Shown here one piece after another: positions 1-5,168 of a DNA stretch of 5,168 nucleotides. The stretch lies in the NCBI GenBank assembly GCA_030835065.1, contig JAUQWR010000585.1, positions 1 through 5,168 on the forward strand. The letters are read 5' to 3'. Position 1 is the stretch's first letter, and each line of letters starts with the position of its first letter. Made by a program: the position numbers and the translations under genes. The stretch comes from Candidatus Kapaibacterium sp. (GTDB taxonomy: Bacteria > Bacteroidota > Ignavibacteria > Kapaibacteriales > UBA2268). The notes beneath the pieces are model-generated. The model ran no database searches. It saw only the letters and a program-made list of their open reading frames with translations, and was not told where the DNA came from.

Positions 1-477
1 CATATTCCTGTAATTGCTCTTACAGCATCTGCTCTAAAAGAGCAAGTTCAGGAAATATTAAATATATTCGATGGATACCTAAGGAAACCAGTTTCTAAGA
101 TTCAATTATTAAAAGAATTGACTAAACATCTTCCGCATACAATTTTAGATGCTCCGGGTAATGAATTAAAAATCGAAATAGAAAGTAAAATATCTGTTAT
201 TACTGAAACTAATCCCGAATTGATTAATGAAATAAATGCTTATATTTTACCACTTTACGAAAGTGCTCGAAAATCTTTGTATATATCTAAAATTAAAAAC
301 TTTAGTGATGAACTTCTTAAAGTTGCCGAAAAATATGAGTGCCTTATGCTTATTGAATATGCAAAAGAATTGCATGCTCAGGCAGAATCATTTAGAATTG
401 AAAGAATTATTAGCATATTGTCAAGGTTCAACGACATTTTGAAGAATTTGAAAGAAAGCAAAGAAAATGGAAAATAA
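1..477 (+). CDS. C-terminal part of a receiver-domain protein, probably a hybrid sensor histidine kinase (5' end outside window)
   Basis: The frame is open from the first base, so the gene starts upstream of the window and 158 residues are visible. Residues 1-45 are the last third of a response-regulator receiver domain: 'IPVIALTAS' carries the conserved Thr/Ser switch residue (T8) and 'GYLRKPV' the conserved Lys (K29). The phospho-accepting Asp would lie upstream. Residues 48-158 are a charged, mostly helical tail with no transmembrane segment and no DNA-binding motif. Tails of this kind follow the last receiver of many hybrid histidine kinases, so I infer a hybrid kinase, but the kinase part is not visible. 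The tail contains 'LHAQAES' (His125), which does not match the HPt consensus HxxKG. The TTG at 118 is not the start, because receiver homology continues upstream of it. The stop (475-477) lies inside the next gene, giving an 11-bp overlap that suggests co-transcription and translational coupling. The receiver call is firm; the whole-protein identity is inferred. Confidence 0.8.
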   Translation, partial: HIPVIALTASALKEQVQEILNIFDGYLRKPVSKIQLLKELTKHLPHTILDAPGNELKIEIESKISVITETNPELINEINAYILPLYESARKSLYISKIKNFSDELLKVAEKYECLMLIEYAKELHAQAESFRIERIISILSRFNDILKNLKESKENGK

Positions 478-1591
478 TGAACTAATAAATACTGTATTGA
501 TTGTTGATGATATACCCGAAAATCTTCAGGTATTAGGCAATATTCTTTTGTCGAAAGGTCTTGATGTCGGGTTTGCTACAAATGGATTTCAAGCACTTGA
601 AACTATTTCGATAAATCCACCCGATTTGATTCTTCTCGATGTTATGATGCCCGGTATGAGTGGTTTTACTGTTTGTGAAAAACTCAAACAAAATCCGGAT
701 ACCAAAGATATTCCTGTTATTTTTCTCACAGCTAAAGCTCAAACGGAAGATATTATCAAAGGATTTGAAGTTGGTGCAGTAGATTACGTAACAAAACCAT
801 TTAATTCAGGCGAACTAATTGCCAGAGTTATGACTCAACTAGAGATTAAAAAATCACGAGATATTATTAACAGGCAAAACTCTCAACTCCTGGAATTAAA
901 TGCTACAAAAGATAAATTTTTCTCCATAATTGCTCATGATCTTCGTGGTCCTTTTATGGGACTTATTGGACTTACTGAACTTATGAACGAAGATGATGAA
1001 TCTATGGATGAAGATACAAAACGTGATATTAACCGAAAAATTCATGATACTTTGGTCAATCAATACAAACTGTTGGAAAACCTGCTTCAGTGGGCTCAAA
1101 TGCAAACAGGCAGAATAGAATATCTGCCCACAACTATCAATCTATCTATTCTTACTTCTGATGTTATCGCCGTTTTGCAAACTAATGCCGATAGAAAAAA
1201 GATTCGTATTAATCACCTTATTACTGATACATGCAAGATTAGTGCAGATAGGATGATGATGCGCTCTATTCTTCATAATTTGGTGTCTAATGCCATTAAA
1301 TTTACTTTCGAAAATGGGTCTATTGATATTAGTTGCGAAGAATTCAATCATGAATATATGAAAATTACTATCGCGGATACCGGAGTTGGAATTGACCCAA
1401 TTGCTGCTTCCAAAATCTTTAGAATTGATACTACCCATACTACGGTTGGTACAAATAAAGAAAAAGGTACCGGTCTCGGGCTTATTATTTGTAAAGAAAT
1501 GGTAGAAGTAAACAAAGGTAAAATTTGGTTTGAACCAAATGCCCCGACAGGTGCAAAATTCAGTATTATTCTTCCTAAAGCAAATCTTTAA
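467..1591 (+). CDS. Soluble hybrid response regulator/histidine kinase (REC-HisKA-HATPase_c)
   Basis: This 374-residue protein should autophosphorylate on His and also accept phosphate on its receiver. The receiver spans about 9-125: acidic pair D14/D15, phosphoacceptor D58 in 'LLDVMMPG', T88 and K110 in 'VTKPF'. A helical linker (about 126-147) leads to the HisKA domain with phosphoacceptor H157 in 'IIAHDLRGPF'. The HATPase domain follows: N box with N271 and N275, G1 box 'DTGVG' (304-308), G2 box 'GTGLGL' (334-339), ending near 370. All catalytic motifs are present. There is no transmembrane segment, PAS or periplasmic domain, so the protein is probably cytoplasmic and takes its input through the N-terminal receiver, perhaps from the upstream receiver protein, whose gene it overlaps by 11 bp. 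The ATG at 467 places the receiver strand 1 a normal distance from the N terminus; no clear Shine-Dalgarno precedes it, which fits translational coupling. No output domain is visible, so the downstream target is unknown. Confidence 0.93.
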   Translation: MENNELINTVLIVDDIPENLQVLGNILLSKGLDVGFATNGFQALETISINPPDLILLDVMMPGMSGFTVCEKLKQNPDTKDIPVIFLTAKAQTEDIIKGFEVGAVDYVTKPFNSGELIARVMTQLEIKKSRDIINRQNSQLLELNATKDKFFSIIAHDLRGPFMGLIGLTELMNEDDESMDEDTKRDINRKIHDTLVNQYKLLENLLQWAQMQTGRIEYLPTTINLSILTSDVIAVLQTNADRKKIRINHLITDTCKISADRMMMRSILHNLVSNAIKFTFENGSIDISCEEFNHEYMKITIADTGVGIDPIAASKIFRIDTTHTTVGTNKEKGTGLGLIICKEMVEVNKGKIWFEPNAPTGAKFSIILPKANL

Positions 1592-1602
1592 TTATTTCTC
1601 TT

Positions 1603-1653
1603 CACTTTTCGTTCTAATTTGTAAGCTCAAATTAGAACGAAAGTGTTATTTTT
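1603..1653 (+). terminator. Intrinsic terminator after the two-component gene pair
   Basis: The left arm 1603-1621 pairs with 1628-1645 to give about 18 base pairs with one bulged T in the left arm (four T opposite three A) and a 6-base loop at 1622-1627. A T-rich run follows directly (1646-1653, seven T and one A). There is no matching A-run on the left side, so it should act on + strand transcription only. It starts 11 bases after the kinase stop codon and separates the signalling pair from the murI operon. Confidence 0.85.
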
Positions 1654-1654
1654 G
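1647..1654 (+). promoter_or_regulatory. Candidate -7 element of a Bacteroidota-type promoter for the murI operon
   Basis: TATTTTTG fits the Bacteroidota -7 consensus TAnnTTTG, and transcription would start about 25 bases before the murI ATG. A TTTG at 1618-1621 could serve as the -33 element, but its 25-base spacing is longer than the usual 19-21 or so, and it lies within the terminator stem. A sigma70-like TATATT (1655-1660) is an alternative -10, with only a weak TTAGAA (1632-1637) at 17 bases spacing. In AT-rich DNA such matches arise by chance, so the placement rests mainly on the gap being the only space before the operon. Confidence 0.4.
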
Positions 1655-1685
1655 TATATTATTTATAAATGATATTGAAATAAAA

Positions 1686-2516
1686 ATGGATAAATCAAGA
1701 CCTATTGGTGTATTTGATTCAGGTATTGGCGGATTGAGCGTTTTGCGCCAGCTAATTAGATTTATGCCCTACGAAAATTATTTATATCTTGGCGATACTG
1801 CCCGCGTGCCTTATGGTAATAAATCCGATGATATAGTAAGACGTTATGCCGACGAATCGACTGAATTTATGCTCGAAAAAAATGTCAAACTTATTGTGGT
1901 TGCTTGCAATACTGTTTCGGCTGTTGCTCTCGAAGCTGTACAAAACAAAGCAGGTGATATTCCTGTGATTGGTATGATACAGCCAGCTGCTGCAGCTGCT
2001 CTTCGAACTACTGTCAACGGCAGAATTGGCATTATTGGCACTCGTGCAACTATCAATAGCAATGCTTATCCCGAAGGTATTACTACACTTCAAGGCGGCG
2101 ATAAAATTACTGTATTCTCTCAGGCATGTCCATTATTCGTACCAATTGTAGAAGAAGGACTGATGCGCCATCAAGTTGCCAGAGTTATTACAGAAGAATA
2201 CCTCGACAAACTAAAAAAAGAAAATATTGATACTCTTGTATTGGGTTGTACTCACTATCCATTGCTTTCTTCTTTAATTACTGAACTTATGCCCGGACTC
2301 AATTTGATTGATAGTGGCGAGCATGCCTCGGTTACTGCTTTAAGACTTTTAGCCGAACGTAATATGCTAGCCGACGAAAGAGAAGAATTTTTGATTAAAC
2401 ATAATATCGATTTTTATGTTACAGACGTTCCTTCTGTTTTCTTCGAGCAAGCTCAAAGATTCCTTGGTTTTGCAATTGATAGCCCACAAAAAGTAGTTTT
2501 AGGAGATAAAATTTAA
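1686..2516 (+). CDS. murI: Glutamate racemase
   Basis: MurI converts L-glutamate to D-glutamate in the cytoplasm, supplying the D-Glu that MurD adds to the peptidoglycan stem peptide. The 276-residue product has normal family length. Visible signatures are 'GVFDSGIGGLSVL' (8-20), 'YLGDTARVPYG' (34-44), the first catalytic cysteine C74 in 'VACNT', 'ACPLFVPIVEEG' (147-158), and the second catalytic cysteine C188 with H190 in 'LGCTHYPLL'. D11 and S12 sit in the conserved N-terminal substrate-binding loop. The ATG at 1686 is chosen because homology starts six residues later. The frame stays open back into the kinase gene, but that stretch crosses the terminator hairpin and has no homology. No Shine-Dalgarno sequence precedes the ATG. 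It is the first gene of a four-gene run, and its stop overlaps the next start as TAATG. Confidence 0.97.
   Translation: MDKSRPIGVFDSGIGGLSVLRQLIRFMPYENYLYLGDTARVPYGNKSDDIVRRYADESTEFMLEKNVKLIVVACNTVSAVALEAVQNKAGDIPVIGMIQPAAAAALRTTVNGRIGIIGTRATINSNAYPEGITTLQGGDKITVFSQACPLFVPIVEEGLMRHQVARVITEEYLDKLKKENIDTLVLGCTHYPLLSSLITELMPGLNLIDSGEHASVTALRLLAERNMLADEREEFLIKHNIDFYVTDVPSVFFEQAQRFLGFAIDSPQKVVLGDKI
2501..2506 (+). promoter_or_regulatory. Ribosome-binding site for the rlmI-like gene
   Basis: AGGAGA lies inside the last codons of murI, with 9 bases between it and the ATG at 2516. It supports the start that overlaps the murI stop as TAATG. Confidence 0.55.
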
Positions 2517-3682
2517 TGACCGAATTAATTATTAAACGTAGTGGCGAAAAAAGAATTCAATCCGGTCACCTTTGGATTTTTAGCAATGAATTGCTGGAGC
2601 TTCCAAAAGTCAATTTTACTCCATTAGTAAAGGTATTCGGCAATAATAATAAATTTTATGGATATGGACTTTATAATCCTCATAGCTTGATTGCTGTGAG
2701 ATTATTAAAAACTGAAACTGAACCAGACTTAAATTTCTTTATAAATAGAATTTCTAATGCATTAGAATGGCGAAAACTGTATTTCCCTAATGAAAATTCT
2801 TATAGATTAATTTTTGGCGAGTCGGATTTGCTACCTGGTCTTATTATTGATAAATATGAAGACTATATTGCTATGCAGATACTTTCTGCTGCTATGAATA
2901 ATTATAAGCAATTTATTATCGATGCCCTATTAAATGTATTGCCAAATACTAAAGGAATAATCGAAAAAGGAATTTCTCACCTACGCAAAATTGAAGGTTT
3001 ACCTGAAATTGAAGAAATTATTTATGGTGAAATTCCTGATGAAATTACTATTATCGAAAATGGTTTAAAATTAAATTTATCCTTACTTGAAGGTCAAAAA
3101 ACCGGATATTTCTTAGACCAAAAATTAAATAGAAAATGGATTAGAAACATCTCAAATAATAAAAGAGTACTAGATTGTTTTTGCAACCAAGGCTCTTTTG
3201 CTTTGAATGCTTCGGCTGCAGGTGCTATTTATTCGCTTGGTGTAGATATTTCTGAAACAGCAATAATCGCTTCGAAAGAAAATGCTAAGCTAAATCAATT
3301 AACAAATTGTGACTTCGTTTCGGCAGATGTTTTTGATTTTCTCGAAAATGAAATAAAGAATAATGCTAATTGGGATCTTATTGTATTAGATCCTCCTGCT
3401 TTTGCTAAAAATAAAAAATCAATTCCTACAGCTATTGCAGGCTATTCAAGAATAAATAGATTAGCACTAAAAATTCTCAAATCAGGACAATATTTAGTAA
3501 GCTCTTCTTGTTCGCATCATATAGATGAAGAGACTTTCTTAAGTTTAATATTTAAAGAAGCTTCAAAACAATCTAAAAATCTTATATTAGTGCATAGAGC
3601 TTCTCAATCGCCTGATCATCCGGTTTTATTATCAATGCCTGAAACTTCATATCTAAAATTTTTCGTATTCAGGATTGTATAA
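2516..3682 (+). CDS. rlmI: RlmI-family class I SAM-dependent 23S rRNA (cytosine-C5) methyltransferase
   Basis: RlmI methylates C5 of a cytosine in 23S rRNA (position 1962 in E. coli) using S-adenosylmethionine. At 388 residues the protein is close to the family length of about 396. An N-terminal PUA RNA-binding domain (about 3-70) includes 'GHLWIFSNE' (17-25). A central segment has 'FGESDLLPGLIIDKY' (100-114) and 'LEGQKTGYFLDQ' (191-202), both typical of the family. The Rossmann methyltransferase domain has motif I 'VLDCFCNQGSFAL' (218-230), the SAM-ribose acidic residue D244 in 'GVDIS', motif IV 'DPPAF' (292-296), and motif VI 'SSCSHH' with the likely catalytic nucleophile C332. 'DHPV' near the C terminus is also seen in E. 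coli RlmI. Start and stop both overlap neighbours by one base (TAATG). The family assignment is firm; the exact target base is inferred from the family, and related members may modify other positions. Confidence 0.92.
   Translation: MTELIIKRSGEKRIQSGHLWIFSNELLELPKVNFTPLVKVFGNNNKFYGYGLYNPHSLIAVRLLKTETEPDLNFFINRISNALEWRKLYFPNENSYRLIFGESDLLPGLIIDKYEDYIAMQILSAAMNNYKQFIIDALLNVLPNTKGIIEKGISHLRKIEGLPEIEEIIYGEIPDEITIIENGLKLNLSLLEGQKTGYFLDQKLNRKWIRNISNNKRVLDCFCNQGSFALNASAAGAIYSLGVDISETAIIASKENAKLNQLTNCDFVSADVFDFLENEIKNNANWDLIVLDPPAFAKNKKSIPTAIAGYSRINRLALKILKSGQYLVSSSCSHHIDEETFLSLIFKEASKQSKNLILVHRASQSPDHPVLLSMPETSYLKFFVFRIV
3671..3674 (+). promoter_or_regulatory. Ribosome-binding site for the Nudix gene
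   Basis: AGGA lies within the final codons of the methyltransferase gene, 7 bases before the ATG at 3682. This is an optimal spacing and supports the TAATG-overlapping start. Confidence 0.5.
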
Positions 3683-4149
3683 TGCCTAAAATTATTTCAA
3701 ATACAATCCAATTACATGTAGTAAAAATTATTGATGATGAAATACTTCATCTTGCACTTAAGCGAAGTATGAAAAAAAAGCCCTATCCTGGTATTTGGCA
3801 AGTAATTACAGGCACAATCGAAGAAAACGAAACTGCATTGCAGACTGCTCTTAGAGAAATTAATGAAGAAATTGGTATCAAACCAATAAGAATGTGGACT
3901 ATTCCCGGCCTTGCAAGTTATTTCAATACTAAACAAGATACATTAGGCTTTTCGCCTGTGTTTGGTGCTTTGGTCGATAATAATTCTGAAGTGAAATTAT
4001 CTGAAGAGCATGACACTTTTGAATGGCTTCCTTTAGACCAAGCAAATAAATTAATTATAATGCCTTCGCAGCAGCAATTTGCCAAAGTTTTTGAGGATAC
4101 AATTTTAAAGTCAGCCGATTTAAGTCTTTTTGAAATTACAGGAATATAA
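3682..4149 (+). CDS. Nudix hydrolase, NudB-like (nucleoside triphosphate or dihydroneopterin triphosphate pyrophosphatase type)
   Basis: The 155-residue protein carries a perfect Nudix box GX5EX7REUXEEXGU at 44-66: G44, E50, R58-E59, E62-E63, G65. The glutamates bind the Mg2+ that activates hydrolysis of a diphosphate linkage in an NDP-X substrate. The approach to the box, 'GIWQVITGTIEENETA', resembles the 'WQSVTGSVEEGETA' region of E. coli NudB, and the length (NudB is about 150) and the later 'SEEHDTFEWLPLDQA' are also similar. NudB removes pyrophosphate from dihydroneopterin triphosphate in folate synthesis and also acts on dATP. Substrate cannot be read from the Nudix box, so specificity is left open. 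There is no signal peptide, so it should be cytoplasmic. The gene overlaps the methyltransferase stop by one base and ends directly at the glycosyltransferase ATG. Confidence 0.93.
   Translation: MPKIISNTIQLHVVKIIDDEILHLALKRSMKKKPYPGIWQVITGTIEENETALQTALREINEEIGIKPIRMWTIPGLASYFNTKQDTLGFSPVFGALVDNNSEVKLSEEHDTFEWLPLDQANKLIIMPSQQQFAKVFEDTILKSADLSLFEITGI
4140..4143 (+). promoter_or_regulatory. Ribosome-binding site for the glycosyltransferase gene
   Basis: AGGA in the last codons of the Nudix gene lies 6 bases before the ATG at 4150. It supports this start, where the preceding TAA stop directly abuts the ATG. Confidence 0.5.
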
Positions 4150-5004
4150 ATGAGTTCAATTATTTCAGCAGTTGTCGTTACTTTTAATAGATTAGAACTT
4201 CTAAAGCAAGTTATCAAGGGATTGCGCAATCAAACTCGAAAACTAGATAATATAATTATCATTAATAATAATTCCAGCGATGGCACTGAAGAATGGCTAT
4301 CCGAGCAAACTGATTTATTAGTTTTTAAACAAGAAAATATCGGTAGTTCCGGAGGGCAATGGAGAGGATCTTTAGAGGCATATAAACTCGGTTCTGATTA
4401 TATATGGCTTATGGATGACGATGTTGTTTCTGAGCCTGATTGTCTTGAAATATTATGTAAATTCATTAAACCTGATAGAATTGTTGCTCCTCTTAGATAT
4501 ATGAATAATCAACCTTATATGAATGATGTTATTTATTTTAATATGTCTAATCCTTTCAAAAGTATATGGAAGCAAGTAATCACTAACAAAGATTTCGAAA
4601 ATGAGCTTATCTATGCAGAAGGTATTACTTTCGAAGGTCCAATAATTCCTAAAGAAATATTCAAAACTATTGGATTTCCTGAAAAGAATTTCTTCATTTA
4701 TGCCGATGATACTGAATATTGGGTAAGAGCTTTAAAAAATGGCTTTAAGACTTATGTTGCTCGTGATGCAAGACTTAATAGGATGATTCAGCCTGCTGCA
4801 AACGAATATGAATTTACATGGAAACATTATTTTTTAATTAGAAATTTAATTGCAATAGATAAACTACATGCTCCAACTCTTGTAAAAATATTAAGACCGG
4901 TATTGTATTTATTCGTTTGGCTAAGCAGAGCAAAAAATAAAGATAATTTCAAGACTGTGATTAAATCATTTATTGATGGAATAAAATATAAATCTTCTAA
5001 TTAA
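4150..5004 (+). CDS. Family 2 glycosyltransferase (GT-A fold, GlfT/rhamnosyltransferase-like)
   Basis: The 284-residue protein should transfer a sugar from a nucleotide-sugar donor to an envelope glycan or lipid-linked acceptor. It has a GT-A fold: strand 1 'AVVVTFNR' (7-14), 'IIINNNSSDGT' (36-46) for nucleotide binding, 'NIGSSGGQWRG' (63-73), the metal-binding DXD motif 'MDDDV' (88-92), and 'FIYADDTEYWVRA' (182-194), whose Asp-Asp-x-Glu contains the probable catalytic base. The order 'FEGPIIPKEIF' then 'FFIYADDTEYW' resembles galactofuranosyl- and rhamnosyltransferases of the GlfT2/WbbL type, but donor and acceptor cannot be told. There is no signal peptide. A hydrophobic stretch near 'LRPVLYLFVWL' in the C-terminal part could give peripheral membrane contact. 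It is the last gene of the run. The gene to its right is convergent and overlaps its final 8 bp, so it is probably not part of a larger polysaccharide cluster on that side. Confidence 0.93.
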   Translation: MSSIISAVVVTFNRLELLKQVIKGLRNQTRKLDNIIIINNNSSDGTEEWLSEQTDLLVFKQENIGSSGGQWRGSLEAYKLGSDYIWLMDDDVVSEPDCLEILCKFIKPDRIVAPLRYMNNQPYMNDVIYFNMSNPFKSIWKQVITNKDFENELIYAEGITFEGPIIPKEIFKTIGFPEKNFFIYADDTEYWVRALKNGFKTYVARDARLNRMIQPAANEYEFTWKHYFLIRNLIAIDKLHAPTLVKILRPVLYLFVWLSRAKNKDNFKTVIKSFIDGIKYKSSN

Positions 5005-5168
5005 TTCCCCTAAATATATTTATATAAAAAGAATAATTGGATTGCTTCCATCTTCCATCAATTAGATAGTTGAAAATTGGTGGAGTGTATTTAAAACCAA
5101 TTTCTGAATAAGTGCTCAAACCCAAATCTAAATCATAAGAGAACTTAAGATTAGGTGAAAAGATCAAA
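4997..5168 (-). CDS. 3' end of an unidentified convergent gene, beta-strand-rich (5' part outside window)
   Basis: On the minus strand one frame stays open from the right edge to a TAG at 4997-4999, giving 56 residues that end in 'YSFYINIFRGIN'. The other two minus frames and the plus frames here are broken by stops, even though the DNA is AT-rich. The residues look like real protein: 'FSYDLDLGLSTYSEIGFKY' shows alternating polar and hydrophobic or aromatic residues, as in the beta-strands of outer-membrane or secreted beta-rich proteins, followed by 'TPPIFNYLIDGRWKQ'. I do not recognise the family. The stop lies inside the 3' end of the glycosyltransferase gene, an 8-bp tail-to-tail overlap. 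No terminator hairpin is seen between the two genes. The call rests on one open frame and amino-acid composition only. Confidence 0.6.
   Translation of the reverse strand, partial: LIFSPNLKFSYDLDLGLSTYSEIGFKYTPPIFNYLIDGRWKQSNYSFYINIFRGIN

Noticed and set aside
118..120. TTG at 118 as the start of a separate 119-residue protein
   Set aside because: The same frame is open to the window edge and its upstream part encodes clear receiver-domain motifs, so TTG is an internal Leu codon.
1142..1438. Long minus-strand open frame inside the kinase gene
   Set aside because: It is antisense to a conserved kinase domain, has low-complexity Asn/Ile/Ser-rich composition and no recognisable motif. It is a shadow of the real gene.
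1530..1685. Upstream extension of the murI frame to an ATG at 1530 inside the kinase gene
   Set aside because: The extra 52 residues overlap the kinase ATPase domain, cross the terminator hairpin and show no glutamate racemase homology. The family N terminus begins right after the ATG at 1686.
1782..2093. Minus-strand open frames inside murI
   Set aside because: They are antisense to conserved murI motifs, with Ser/Asn/Ala-biased composition typical of shadow frames and no supporting start signals.
3918..4229. Minus-strand open frame across the Nudix/glycosyltransferase junction
   Set aside because: Both sense genes have complete conserved motifs here; the antisense product resembles no family I know.
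5011..5030. AT-rich stretch after the glycosyltransferase stop as a terminator
   Set aside because: There is no GC-containing stem; the short A/T self-complementarity is expected by chance, and the stretch lies within the convergent reading frame.
5044..5058. Short tandem repeat of CTTCCAT (two copies)
   Set aside because: It is only two 7-base copies within a probable coding frame, which is not significant in AT-rich DNA.

Overview
This AT-rich window is densely packed with genes and looks like the chromosome of a member of the Bacteroidota/Chlorobiota/Ignavibacteriota (FCB) group. That assignment is inferred from three things: the style of the kinase (an 'ATKDKFFSIIAHDLRGPF' histidine box), a TAnnTTTG-like promoter element, and the low GC content. 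No rRNA or marker gene is present to confirm it. I see no RNA genes, CRISPR array, insertion sequence or phage gene.

Region 1 (1-1591, + strand) holds two signalling genes that overlap by 11 bp. The first is the 3' end of a gene whose visible part finishes a phospho-receiver domain and adds an all-helical C-terminal tail of about 110 residues, probably the end of a hybrid sensor kinase. The second is a complete soluble protein with a receiver domain followed by a histidine kinase core (REC-HisKA-HATPase). The pair looks like one operon with a likely phosphorelay link. A strong stem-loop with a T-rich tail ends it at about 1603-1653.

Region 2 (1686-5004, + strand) is a four-gene run with almost no spacing. 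It contains glutamate racemase (murI), an RlmI-type 23S rRNA cytosine methyltransferase, a Nudix hydrolase resembling NudB, and a family 2 glycosyltransferase. Two junctions are TAATG overlaps and the third is a direct TAA-ATG abutment. Each internal start has an AGGA-type ribosome-binding sequence inside the preceding gene, while murI has none. A candidate promoter lies in the T-tail of the upstream terminator. The operon mixes cell-wall precursor synthesis, ribosome modification, nucleotide clean-up and glycan transfer, which suggests a housekeeping set rather than one pathway.

Region 3 (4997-5168, - strand) is the 3' end of a convergent gene that enters from the right edge and overlaps the last 8 bp of the glycosyltransferase gene. 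Its 56 visible residues have a beta-strand-like pattern, but I cannot identify the family.

I found no convincing new biological system. The points most worth a second look are the paired receiver/kinase genes, the terminator-promoter overlay at 1603-1660, and the convergent gene at the right edge.
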